Of a DNA stretch of 13,338 nt, positions 6,930 through 13,338 are shown in pieces. A program made the position numbers and the translations under genes. Source of the stretch: DALYJJ01 sp031969915 (lineage in GTDB: Bacteria; Acidobacteriota; Terriglobia; Bryobacterales; Bryobacteraceae); the NCBI GenBank assembly GCA_031969915.1, contig DALYJJ010000158.1, positions 1-13,338 of the forward strand. Direction: 5' to 3'. Within the stretch, counting starts at the first letter, position 1. The number at the start of each line of letters is the position of its first letter. Under the pieces are notes generated by a model. That model ran no database searches. It saw only the letters and a program-made list of their open reading frames with translations, and had not been told where the DNA came from.

Positions 6930-8178
6930 GCGCCTCCACGGGCGGCTCGGGCAGTTTTCCCATCGCGTTCGCCAAGCCCCAGAAGAGGGCGGTTGACGTA
7001 CTGAGCACGCCCGCGGCGGCGCCGATGATGCGGTCGTCCCAGTAGGCGCTGGCCGCGCCGGCCGCCGCGAGGGAGAGCATCATGGTGACGCTCATCAGGG
7101 TTTCGACAGCGGTGAACACGCGGCCCCGCAGGCCGTCTGGCACATGGGTCAACAGCATGGTCCGGTTCAGCACGTTATTGGTACCCATGGCGACGCGCGA
7201 GAGCAGGATGAACAGGGAAGAAAGTCCCAGCGTGGGCATCAGGGCGAACAGCACGTAGAACGCGCCGTGCAGGAAATAGGCGAAGGTCACGACGTGTTTG
7301 TAGTGTGAAAAGCGCAGCCGCGGGTACAGCCGGTGACCGATCATGCCGCCGAAGACCAGGCCGGCGCCCGCCATGCCCCACAGGATCCCCAGCCCGCCTG
7401 CGCCCGCGTGGAAGACGCGCTCGGCGAAGAGTGTGAAGAGCATCTGCGCCGCACCGCCGCCGCTGGCCCAACCCACATAGGCGAAGGCGATACCGGCGAC
7501 GAGAGGCGTCGCACGTATGTAACGGATCCCTTCGGCGAGGTCCCGCCCGAACGAGGGCCGCGCGAGTGCGGCCGGGTCCCGGTTGGGTTTGAAATCTCCG
7601 CTACCGCTGCGGAGGGCGAACACCGCCGCCGCGCTGACCAGGAACGAGACCGAGTTCACCACGAACGCCCACTCGTAGCCGAAGCGCATGGTGCTGAAGC
7701 CGCCCACCGCGGCACCGATGGCCAGGGTCAGCCAGGCGGTGGTCTGGGTCAGCGCGTTCGCGGTGTGCAACTCTTCGCGGCTGGTGATGCGCGGCAGGAT
7801 GGCCGAACGGCCGCTGGTGAAGAACGGCGACGCCAGAAAGAGCGCGCCGCTGAGCACGTAGAGCATGGTGACGCTCGGCCAGTAGAGCAGCGCGATGTAG
7901 GAGAGCGCCACCACGGCGCGGAACAGGTCGCTCCAGATCATCACCCAGCGGCGGTCGAAGCGGTCGAGCACCACGCCCGCCACGGCGCCCGCCGCGCCGA
8001 GCGTCAGGACGCGGGAAATAATCACCCCGCCCACAACGCCGCCCGAGCCGGTCATGGTGAGCGACAGGCTCAACACCGCGACGGTGTTGAAATGGTCGCC
8101 GACCTCACTGACCACCTGCCCGAGCCAGAGATTCCGGTAGTTCCTGTTGGTGCGGAGGAGAGTGGAGAAGTTCCCCAA
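6877..8178 (-). CDS. MFS exporter, EntS/MefA-like (MFS_3)
   Basis: A 433-residue inner-membrane protein with about 12 hydrophobic segments and the length usual for drug or siderophore efflux MFS proteins. It begins with the family's typical N-terminus (NYRNLWLGQVVSEVGD, residues 13-28). The cytoplasmic loop between helices 2 and 3 carries motif A as DRFDRR (72-77), and the central loop near residues 200-220 is hydrophilic. The C-terminal tail is Pro/Glu-rich and soluble. EntS-type relatives export enterobactin by proton antiport, and MefA-type relatives export macrolides. The start is TTG at 8176-8178, since no ATG or GTG occurs before the upstream stop at 8230; the ribosome site is weak. It points toward the FkbH-GT-GT/TE operon and its last 53 bp overlap that operon's 3' end. 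It is the obvious candidate to export that operon's product, but this is inferred from position only. Confidence 0.92.
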   Translation of the reverse strand: MGNFSTLLRTNRNYRNLWLGQVVSEVGDHFNTVAVLSLSLTMTGSGGVVGGVIISRVLTLGAAGAVAGVVLDRFDRRWVMIWSDLFRAVVALSYIALLYWPSVTMLYVLSGALFLASPFFTSGRSAILPRITSREELHTANALTQTTAWLTLAIGAAVGGFSTMRFGYEWAFVVNSVSFLVSAAAVFALRSGSGDFKPNRDPAALARPSFGRDLAEGIRYIRATPLVAGIAFAYVGWASGGGAAQMLFTLFAERVFHAGAGGLGILWGMAGAGLVFGGMIGHRLYPRLRFSHYKHVVTFAYFLHGAFYVLFALMPTLGLSSLFILLSRVAMGTNNVLNRTMLLTHVPDGLRGRVFTAVETLMSVTMMLSLAAAGAASAYWDDRIIGAAAGVLSTSTALFWGLANAMGKLPEPPVEALNPPDPAEDTEETRAAG

Positions 8179-8230
8179 GGTTTCAGGGTATCCTGCCGGG
8201 CCTCCTCGCGGCCCGCGCCGCCCGCACCGC

Positions 8231-8240
8231 TAGAATGGAG
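8231..8240 (+). promoter_or_regulatory. -10 box (TAGAAT) joined to the GGAG site of glcE
   Basis: TAGAAT (8231-8236) is a 5-of-6 match to a -10 box, and it is followed directly by GGAG (8237-8240), which lies 8 nt before the glcE ATG. If the -10 box is used, transcription would start near 8243 and would leave the GGAG out of the mRNA; if GGAG is the ribosome site, the promoter must lie further upstream. The two readings exclude each other and the sequence does not decide. No -35 box is clear in the GC-rich stretch before it. Confidence 0.35.
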
Positions 8241-8248
8241 ATATCTCA

Positions 8249-9352
8249 ATGAAGCAGCTTGAACCGGCGACCGTCGCGGAACTGGCCGAGGCGCTTGCCT
8301 CCGGGCGGCGGATCCATCTGGGTGGCGCATTCAGCAAACGCGCCATGGGCGGTCCGGTCGCCGAAGCGGACGTTGAGATTTCCACGCGGGCGCTCCGCCG
8401 CGTGATTCAGTATGAGCCGGCCGACCTGACCATCAGCGTGGAGGCCGGCCTCCCGTGGCACGAACTGGCGGCGCTGTTGGCGAGCCATCGCCAGATGATT
8501 CCGCTCGACCCGCCCTTTGCGGGCACAGCCACGGTCGGCGGCGTGGTTGCCGCCAACACCAACGGGCCGCGCCGCCGGCTGTTCGGCGGTGTCCGCGATG
8601 CGGTGATTGGTATGCAATTCGCGACGCTGCAAGGCAAGCTGGTGCAGTCGGGCGGCATGGTCGTGAAGAACGTCGCGGGCCTGGACATGGCGAAGATGAT
8701 GATCGGTTCCATGGGCACGCTCGCGGCCATCGCCACGGTCAACTTCAAGCTCACGCCCCAGCCCGAAGCCGAGCGAACCTTTGCGTTCCACTCGACGGAG
8801 GCGGACGCTGTTTTCAACTGGCGGGACCGGCTTCTGGAAGGTGTGCTGCAGCCGTCGGCGATCGACCTTTGCAACCCGTCCGCCGCCGCGCGCCTTGGCT
8901 TCACCGGCTGGACGCTGTTGGTGCGCGCCGGCGGCAACGCCGCGGTGCTGGATCGCTACGCCCGGGAATTGGCGCCGTTTGAGGCCATGGATCAGACCAT
9001 CTGGCGCAGCGTTGAGGAGTTCACGCCGGAGTATCTGGCCGGGTGCCCGACCGGCGCGGTGGCCCGCGTCTCGTCGAAGCTGCGCGAGATGCGCGAGGTG
9101 ATGGAGTCGTTTCCCGGACCCGCCGTGGCGCGCGCCGGTTCGGGTGTCGCCTACGGCTACTTCGCGGAGCCGGGCGCCGCTGCCGCGTGGATGTCCGCGG
9201 CGGCCTGGCCGCGGGTGATCGAGTTCGACGCCGGCTACGCAGGCGACCGCTGGCCGCTCGAGGGAGGGGATTTCGACGTGATGCGCCAGATGAAGGCGAT
9301 GTTCGATCCCGATGGATTGCTCAACAGGGGGAGGCTCTATGGCCGCCTCTGA
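8249..9352 (+). CDS. glcE: Glycolate oxidase FAD-binding subunit GlcE
   Basis: A 367-residue flavoprotein subunit of the glycolate oxidase complex, which oxidises glycolate to glyoxylate and passes electrons to the respiratory chain. Seen: a PCMH-type FAD-binding domain in the N-terminal half, with VEAGLPWHEL (64-73), LDPPF (86-90), ATVGGVVAAN, and the signature SGGMVVKNVAGLDM that matches GlcE rather than the longer GlcD. The protein is close to the usual GlcE length of about 350 residues and lacks most of the C-terminal FAD-oxidase domain that GlcD has. ATG 8249 has GGAG 8 nt upstream. It overlaps glcF by 14 bp, so the two are cotranscribed and coupled. No glcD is in the 70-bp gap before it; the preceding gene is on the opposite strand, so this glc unit starts with glcE. 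Confidence 0.93.
   Translation: MKQLEPATVAELAEALASGRRIHLGGAFSKRAMGGPVAEADVEISTRALRRVIQYEPADLTISVEAGLPWHELAALLASHRQMIPLDPPFAGTATVGGVVAANTNGPRRRLFGGVRDAVIGMQFATLQGKLVQSGGMVVKNVAGLDMAKMMIGSMGTLAAIATVNFKLTPQPEAERTFAFHSTEADAVFNWRDRLLEGVLQPSAIDLCNPSAAARLGFTGWTLLVRAGGNAAVLDRYARELAPFEAMDQTIWRSVEEFTPEYLAGCPTGAVARVSSKLREMREVMESFPGPAVARAGSGVAYGYFAEPGAAAAWMSAAAWPRVIEFDAGYAGDRWPLEGGDFDVMRQMKAMFDPDGLLNRGRLYGRL
9327..9334 (+). promoter_or_regulatory. Ribosome binding site that sets the glcF start
   Basis: GGGGGAGG lies inside the last codons of glcE, 4 nt before the ATG at 9339. It is the strongest Shine-Dalgarno sequence in the window and favours ATG 9339 over the in-frame ATG at 9312, which has no such site and would lengthen the overlap with glcE. 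Confidence 0.7.
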
Positions 9353-10637
9353 GCTTCCGGTGCTCGGCCAGCACGGCTACGGCCCGGCGCAGGTGGACCT
9401 GGACAAGTGCGTTCATTGCGGCCTCTGCTTGAACGCGTGCCCGACGTACCGTGAGTTGGGCCTGGAGATGGATTCGCCCCGGGGGCGGGTATATCAGATG
9501 GTGAAGGTGGCCGAAGGCGCGATGTCTGTCTCGCCGTCGTACATCGAGCACATCGAGCTGTGCCTGGCCTGCCGCGGCTGCGAGTCGGCCTGCCCGTCCG
9601 GCGTGCCCTATGGACGCATGGTGGAGGCCGCGCGCGCGGAAATCGAGAGGCAAACCGGACGGCCCTTCCTCACCCGCCTCGCGCGCGCCATCGTCTTCCG
9701 CCACCTGCTGCCCTCGCGCACCAACCTCAAGATCGCGGGCCTTCTGTTGTCGGTCTATGAACGCTCCGGCCTCCGGCGTTTCGCGCAATCCTCGGGGTTG
9801 CTGAAGTTGATGGGACGCCTGGGCGCGGCCGAGGCGTTGGCGCCCTCGCCCGAGCCGCCGTTCTTCTTTTCCGAAATCGGCAAGACCTTCCCCGCCGAGG
9901 GCGAGCGCCGCCACCGCGTCGCCTTCCTGGCCGGCTGCATCGCGAATGTCTTCTTTGCCCGTTTGAATGAAGCGACGGTGCGCGTGCTTCAGAAGAACGG
10001 CTGCGACGTCGTCATCCCCGAAGCCCAGGGCTGCTGCGGCGCACTGCATGTTCACGCGGGCCTGCGCGAGGAGGCCTGCGCGCTGGCCCGCCAAAACGTC
10101 GACGCCATCGACCCGTCACAGTTCGACGCGATCATTACCAACACGGCGGGCTGCGGATCGACGCTCAAGGAGTATCACGAACTCCTGGAGCACGACCCCG
10201 CCTACGCGGCCAAGGCAGCGGCTTTCGTTGCGAAGATGCGCGACGTGAACGAATTCCTCGCCTCGATCGAGCTCACTCCGCCGCCGGGCGAAGTCAACGT
10301 CACGGTCACCTATCAGGACTCCTGCCACCTGGCCCACGGCCAGCGCATCCGCTCGGCGCCTCGGAAGCTGCTGGCCGCGGTGCGCGGGTTGAAGCTTCGT
10401 GAAATGGCCCTCTCCGATCTCTGCTGCGGCAGCGCGGGCATTTACAACGTGGTGCAGAACGAGATGGCGATGCAGATCCTGGACCGGAAGATGGCCTCGG
10501 TCAACGCCACCGAAGCCGAATGGATCGTCACCGCCAACCCGGGCTGCATGCTGCAGTTGCAGGCGGGTGTGAAGCGCCACGGCCGCGGCCAGAGCGTCTT
10601 CCACGTGATCGAGGTGCTCGACCGCGCCTACCGCTGA
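9339..10637 (+). CDS. glcF: Glycolate oxidase iron-sulfur subunit GlcF
   Basis: A 432-residue electron-transfer subunit. Two 4Fe-4S ferredoxin motifs are complete: C24-x2-C27-x2-C30-x3-C34-P and C75-x2-C78-x2-C81-x3-C85-P. The C-terminal half has the two cysteine-rich CCG domains of the GlcF/HdrB/LutA superfamily, with C232-C233-G and C362-C363-G. No membrane segment is seen; the complex is peripheral on the cytoplasmic face of the inner membrane in known cases. It is translationally coupled to glcE (14-bp overlap). Length fits GlcF, and LutA is shorter, so GlcF is the better name. Electrons from the flavin subunits would go through these clusters to quinone. The catalytic partner GlcD must be encoded elsewhere or be absent. 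Confidence 0.94.
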   Translation: MAASELPVLGQHGYGPAQVDLDKCVHCGLCLNACPTYRELGLEMDSPRGRVYQMVKVAEGAMSVSPSYIEHIELCLACRGCESACPSGVPYGRMVEAARAEIERQTGRPFLTRLARAIVFRHLLPSRTNLKIAGLLLSVYERSGLRRFAQSSGLLKLMGRLGAAEALAPSPEPPFFFSEIGKTFPAEGERRHRVAFLAGCIANVFFARLNEATVRVLQKNGCDVVIPEAQGCCGALHVHAGLREEACALARQNVDAIDPSQFDAIITNTAGCGSTLKEYHELLEHDPAYAAKAAAFVAKMRDVNEFLASIELTPPPGEVNVTVTYQDSCHLAHGQRIRSAPRKLLAAVRGLKLREMALSDLCCGSAGIYNVVQNEMAMQILDRKMASVNATEAEWIVTANPGCMLQLQAGVKRHGRGQSVFHVIEVLDRAYR

Positions 10638-10652
10638 ACCCTGTACCCATTT

Positions 10653-10662
10653 CGGGGCCCCG
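10653..10662. repeat. 10-bp perfect palindrome before the SBBP gene
   Basis: CGGGGCCCCG reads the same on both strands. It lies 7 bp before the TACAAT box, where a -35 element would be expected, so an operator role is conceivable. In such GC-rich DNA a palindrome of this size can also be chance. It has no loop and no T-tract, so it is not a terminator for glcF. Confidence 0.25.
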
Positions 10663-10669
10663 GCGAGTC

Positions 10670-10675
10670 TACAAT
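10670..10675 (+). promoter_or_regulatory. -10 box (TACAAT) of the SBBP-repeat gene
   Basis: TACAAT in the 73-bp gap after glcF matches a -10 box at 5 of 6 positions and is identical to the box before the FkbH operon. It would start transcription near 10682, leaving a leader of about 30 nt that includes GGAAGG at 10695-10700 (10 nt before the TTG start at 10711) and AAAGG at 10704-10708. No good -35 box is seen. Confidence 0.45.
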
Positions 10676-10710
10676 AGATAGTTCAAGCTCTCGCGGAAGG
10701 TGCAAAGGTT

Positions 10711-12207
10711 TTGTCTACGAAGTCGTTGTTCTGCGCGGCCGCGATCATGGCCGCCGCTTCTCTCGTTCGCGCCCAGGGTCCGGTCTCGCCCAACCCGCTG
10801 AAGGTTTCCTGGATGCGCTATCTGCCCGGCAACAATGCCGACGCGGCGCGGGTGATCCGCGTGGCGCAGGACGGCACTGTGTGGGTAGCCGGCTCCACGA
10901 CTTCGGTGTTCGATTTCTTCGGGCCGAACGATCCTTACCAGAACCAGAACAACGGCCTCGCCGACGTGTTCCTGGCGCAGTACCGGCTGAACGGCGACGG
11001 CGGCGCGACGCTCCTGTTCTGGACCTGGCTGGGCGGCTCGGGCAACGATGACGTGGCGGCCATGGAAATCGATTCGCTCGGCCGCGTGTTCCTGGCCGGC
11101 ACCACCGACTCCACCAATTTCCCGCGCGCCGGGGACACGTTTCAAACCGACCTGGGGGGTTCCTTCGACGCCTGGGTGGCGGTCTTCGACACGCGCGAGG
11201 CGGGCGCGGCCTCGCTACGCTTCAGTTCCTACTACGGCGGCTCCGGGGCGGAGACCGTTCGCGCGATGACAATCGGGCCCGACGGCGTGATGTACATTGG
11301 CGGCCAAACGCTCTCCGGTGAAATGCCCAACGTCAGCGGCAACCTTCAGGGCAGCAACCGCGGCGGCTCCGACGCTTTCTTCATTCGCGTGAACCCGTTT
11401 ACCACTACCCCGTTGACATACGCGTCGTTCCTGGGCGGCGCCTCCGTCGACGCGATCACGGGCATGGCGCTGGACGCGGACGGCAACCTCTGGCTTTCGG
11501 GGTTCACCAACTCGGGCGACTTTCCGATCACCGACGGCGCGCAGCAGGCCGCCAAGGGCGGCGCCTTCGACGCCTGGGTGGCGGTGATCGACTTCCGCCG
11601 CGGCGGCCTCGACGCCCTGCGTTATGGCACGTTCTGGGGCGGCAGCGGCAACGACGCCGCGCTGGCCTTGCGCCCCGATTCGCTGGGCAATCTCTGGATC
11701 ACGGGTTACTCGCAGTCGGCGGACTTACCGCTAACGGATTCGGCCGCTCAGCGAACGCTCGGCTGGACGACGGACGCGTTCCTGATCCGCGTGGGGACCC
11801 GCCTGTCGCCGTCGCAAGCCATCACCTACTCGTCGTACTTCGGCGGCTCCGGCGTTGAAGTTCCCTACGCGGTGGTCCCCCTGGCGGACGGCCGCGTTGC
11901 GATCTCGGGCTACGTGATGCCCGGCGGGCTGCAAGCCACGCCCGGCGCGCTGCAGGGGCTCCCTTCGTCCGGTTGGGCCGAAGGTTTCCTGGCGGTGATC
12001 GACCCGCGCGTGGCCGGCGGCATCACCGACGCGACCTACCTGGGCGCGGAGAACACCGATATCGTCTACGGCCTGGATACCGACTCCACCGGCGCCATCT
12101 ACGTCACGGGGCAGACGTACTCCACGCTGTTGCCCGCCACCGACGGATCGACGAAGGGCACACCGCCGGGGTTCTCCACCGCCTTCGCCGGCAAGCTCGC
12201 GCGATAG
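10711..12207 (+). CDS. Secreted SBBP-repeat beta-propeller protein
   Basis: A 498-residue exported protein. Residues 1 to about 22 form a Sec signal peptide (K4, hydrophobic core, then SLVRAQ as the likely cleavage site). The rest consists of seven repeats of about 60 residues that follow the pattern aromatic-LGGSG-x-D...DG-x-hydrophobic-x-GxT-x-S-x-FP...DAFV-hydrophobic. The clearest GGSG-type units start near 11029, 11234, 11431, 11635 and 11842; the first (near 10816) and the last (near 12040) are more diverged. Seven units fit a closed seven-bladed propeller. SBBP proteins are strongly expanded in Solibacter-like Acidobacteriota; their function is unknown, with surface binding a common guess. 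The TTG start at 10711 is preferred because it supplies the positively charged n-region and has nearby ribosome sites; the ATG at 10747 would remove most of the signal peptide. No anchor or sorting signal follows the last blade. Confidence 0.88.
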   Translation: MSTKSLFCAAAIMAAASLVRAQGPVSPNPLKVSWMRYLPGNNADAARVIRVAQDGTVWVAGSTTSVFDFFGPNDPYQNQNNGLADVFLAQYRLNGDGGATLLFWTWLGGSGNDDVAAMEIDSLGRVFLAGTTDSTNFPRAGDTFQTDLGGSFDAWVAVFDTREAGAASLRFSSYYGGSGAETVRAMTIGPDGVMYIGGQTLSGEMPNVSGNLQGSNRGGSDAFFIRVNPFTTTPLTYASFLGGASVDAITGMALDADGNLWLSGFTNSGDFPITDGAQQAAKGGAFDAWVAVIDFRRGGLDALRYGTFWGGSGNDAALALRPDSLGNLWITGYSQSADLPLTDSAAQRTLGWTTDAFLIRVGTRLSPSQAITYSSYFGGSGVEVPYAVVPLADGRVAISGYVMPGGLQATPGALQGLPSSGWAEGFLAVIDPRVAGGITDATYLGAENTDIVYGLDTDSTGAIYVTGQTYSTLLPATDGSTKGTPPGFSTAFAGKLAR

Positions 12208-12211
12208 CCCG

Positions 12212-13338
12212 CTACGGCCCCACGCGCCCGTCGCGCGTCTTTGTGTTCTGATTCCGGTCGCTGACCCGCACGGTCACCACCTGCTCGCCGGGCGCGCCGG
12301 GGATCAGGAGCACGTAGTCGTGCTGGAGCGAATCGGACACCGTCGTGGTGGGGGGCGCGAGCGTCCACTCGCCGCCGTTCACCGAGTATTCGGCGCGTTC
12401 GATCGGCGTGAGCGCATCCGCGGCTGTCCACCGCACCTCCAACTGGTTCCCCTTGCGCGCCACGGCCACCGTCGAGATCTCGGGCGGGGTGTTGTCCACC
12501 AGGATCGGATCGCTCACCAACTGGCTGGTGAGTTCCTTGCCCTTGGGGTTGTCCGGCGCATCGGTCGCGGTCACGCGCAGCAGGTACTCGCCGTCCGGAA
12601 AGGCCGTCGAATCCCAACTGTATTGGCGGTCGTCGAGGTCGTCCTTGAGCAGCTTCCACTCGCGCTCATTCACGCCTCGGATCTCCACCTTGTACCCGAG
12701 CGCGTCGCCGTTGTCGTCGCTCGCCTGCCAGCGCGCGCCCACGTACCCTTTGGCGAACTGCATGGTCTGTGACGTGCCGACGGACACCGTGGGCGTGGTG
12801 CGCTTCCCGCCGATGGGGGGCAGCGTGATGCTGGTGGACGGCGTGAGCGTGAGCGACTGGGGCGGGAACCGGTAGTTGAACGGCGTCCCTTCGATGATTG
12901 AAATCACGGGTGCGATGTTGCGAGGCTGGTATGCCGATTCCACGGCCCGCAGTTCGGGCGAACGGCCGTCGGCGGCCGCGGTCAGCGTGAGGCGATACTG
13001 CAGGAATCGCGCCGCGGGAGACTCGATGCGCGCGGCCGTCCGGGCCCACGGGCTCCAGTTCTGCTGGGGCCGGTCGAGGTTGCCGCTGCGGGTCTCCATC
13101 GACACGGTGCCGCCATGCGCGCTGCCCGTCCAGGAGAGGCGGCCCCAATCGGAGAAGCTCCCGGCGTCGAGCGGTTCGCTCTCGTAGGCGCCCTCTTTCT
13201 CCATCCCCGGCCCCAGGCGAAAGAGCTTGCCGATGTTCCCCGTCACGACGAAGAACCCGCCCCCGCGCGCCGCCGCCAGCGCCGTCACCTGCGTGGGCGC
13301 GGCGGTGGTGAGCAGCGTGTGCTGGTCATAGGAATACA
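12212..13338 (-). CDS. C-terminal part of a large extracellular-type protein (propeller plus Fn3-like modules), runs off right edge
   Basis: The frame is open to the window edge, so the 374 visible residues are only the C-terminus; a GTG at 13286-13288 is internal and not the start. The first stretch (QVTALAAARGGGFFVVTGNIGKLFRLG) looks like the last blade of a beta-propeller. It is followed by a beta-rich module with YESEPLDAG, WGRLSW and RSGN...WSPW, a pattern common to large uncharacterised Acidobacteriota proteins. Then comes a Pro/Thr/Ser-rich spacer (about 12770-12880) and two Fn3- or bacterial-Ig-like domains (WQASDDNGDALGYKVEIR and VRWTAADALTPIERAEYSVNGGEW). No membrane segment or C-terminal anchor is seen. 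The stop lies 4 bp from the stop of the convergent SBBP gene. The function is unknown; a role in binding or surface display is only suggested by the modules. Confidence 0.8.
   Translation of the reverse strand, partial: YSYDQHTLLTTAAPTQVTALAAARGGGFFVVTGNIGKLFRLGPGMEKEGAYESEPLDAGSFSDWGRLSWTGSAHGGTVSMETRSGNLDRPQQNWSPWARTAARIESPAARFLQYRLTLTAAADGRSPELRAVESAYQPRNIAPVISIIEGTPFNYRFPPQSLTLTPSTSITLPPIGGKRTTPTVSVGTSQTMQFAKGYVGARWQASDDNGDALGYKVEIRGVNEREWKLLKDDLDDRQYSWDSTAFPDGEYLLRVTATDAPDNPKGKELTSQLVSDPILVDNTPPEISTVAVARKGNQLEVRWTAADALTPIERAEYSVNGGEWTLAPPTTTVSDSLQHDYVLLIPGAPGEQVVTVRVSDRNQNTKTRDGRVGP
12222..12250 (+). terminator. Possible intrinsic terminator of the SBBP gene
   Basis: ACGCGC (12222-12227) and GCGCGT (12233-12238) form a 6-bp perfect stem with a 5-nt loop, followed by the T-rich CTTTGTGTT. 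It begins 15 nt after the SBBP stop, the right place for a rho-independent terminator. The T-tract is interrupted, and the whole element lies within the last codons of the convergent gene. Confidence 0.4.

Noticed and set aside
7333..8262. Plus-strand open frame opposite the MFS exporter
   Set aside because: It is highly charged and without homology-like features, while the minus strand encodes a clear 12-helix transporter.
9312..9338. Earlier ATG at 9312 as the glcF start
   Set aside because: There is no ribosome site before it, while GGGGGAGG lies 4 nt before ATG 9339.
9321..10094. Minus-strand open frame opposite glcF
   Set aside because: The plus strand has both complete 4Fe-4S motifs; the minus-strand product is a composition artefact.
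10638..10669. Terminator after glcF built on CGGGGCCCCG
   Set aside because: The palindrome has no loop and no following T-run.
12099..12659. Minus-strand open frame across the junction of the SBBP gene and the right-end gene
   Set aside because: It overlaps two well-supported genes in other frames and its product is Arg/Ala/Gly-rich with no motif.

Overview
The window is high-GC throughout and gene-dense, with short intergenic gaps, two TTG starts that fit well, and a mixture of families that suggests an Acidobacteriota genome of the Solibacter/Bryobacter type. The pointers are a Tat-exported Gfo/Idh/MocA oxidoreductase, a secreted SBBP-repeat beta-propeller, and a large exported propeller/Fn3-like protein. 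This taxonomic reading is inference from gene content, not from a marker gene. No RNA genes, CRISPR arrays, insertion sequences or phage genes were seen.

Layout. (1) 1-1620, minus strand: a Tat-exported Gfo/Idh/MocA oxidoreductase followed 9 bp later by the N-terminal part of an acyl-CoA dehydrogenase that runs off the left edge. (2) 1621-1668: a 48-bp divergent promoter region. (3) 1669-6929, plus strand: a tightly coupled three-gene operon. It encodes an FkbH-like HAD/acyltransferase protein fused to a peptidyl/acyl carrier domain, a GT4 glycosyltransferase, and a second paralogous GT4 glycosyltransferase fused to a type II thioesterase. (4) 6877-8178, minus strand: an EntS/MefA-type MFS exporter whose 3' end overlaps the thioesterase by 53 bp. 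(5) 8249-10637, plus strand: glcE-glcF, the FAD-domain and iron-sulfur subunits of glycolate oxidase, with no glcD in view. (6) 10711-12207, plus strand: a secreted seven-repeat SBBP beta-propeller. (7) 12212-13338, minus strand: the C-terminal part of a large extracellular-type protein that runs off the right edge.

The most interesting part is the 1669-8178 block. It carries the parts of a carrier-protein pathway: FkbH activation chemistry, a carrier, two glycosyltransferases, a thioesterase and an exporter. No ketosynthase, adenylation or condensation domain is present anywhere in the window. One inference is a very small pathway in which a glycerate-like C3 unit is loaded on the carrier, glycosylated, released and exported. 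The alternative is that this is the tailoring arm of a PKS/NRPS cluster located elsewhere. The sequence alone does not decide between them.

The remaining genes look like ordinary metabolism (glycolate oxidation, acyl-CoA dehydrogenation) and surface or secreted proteins.
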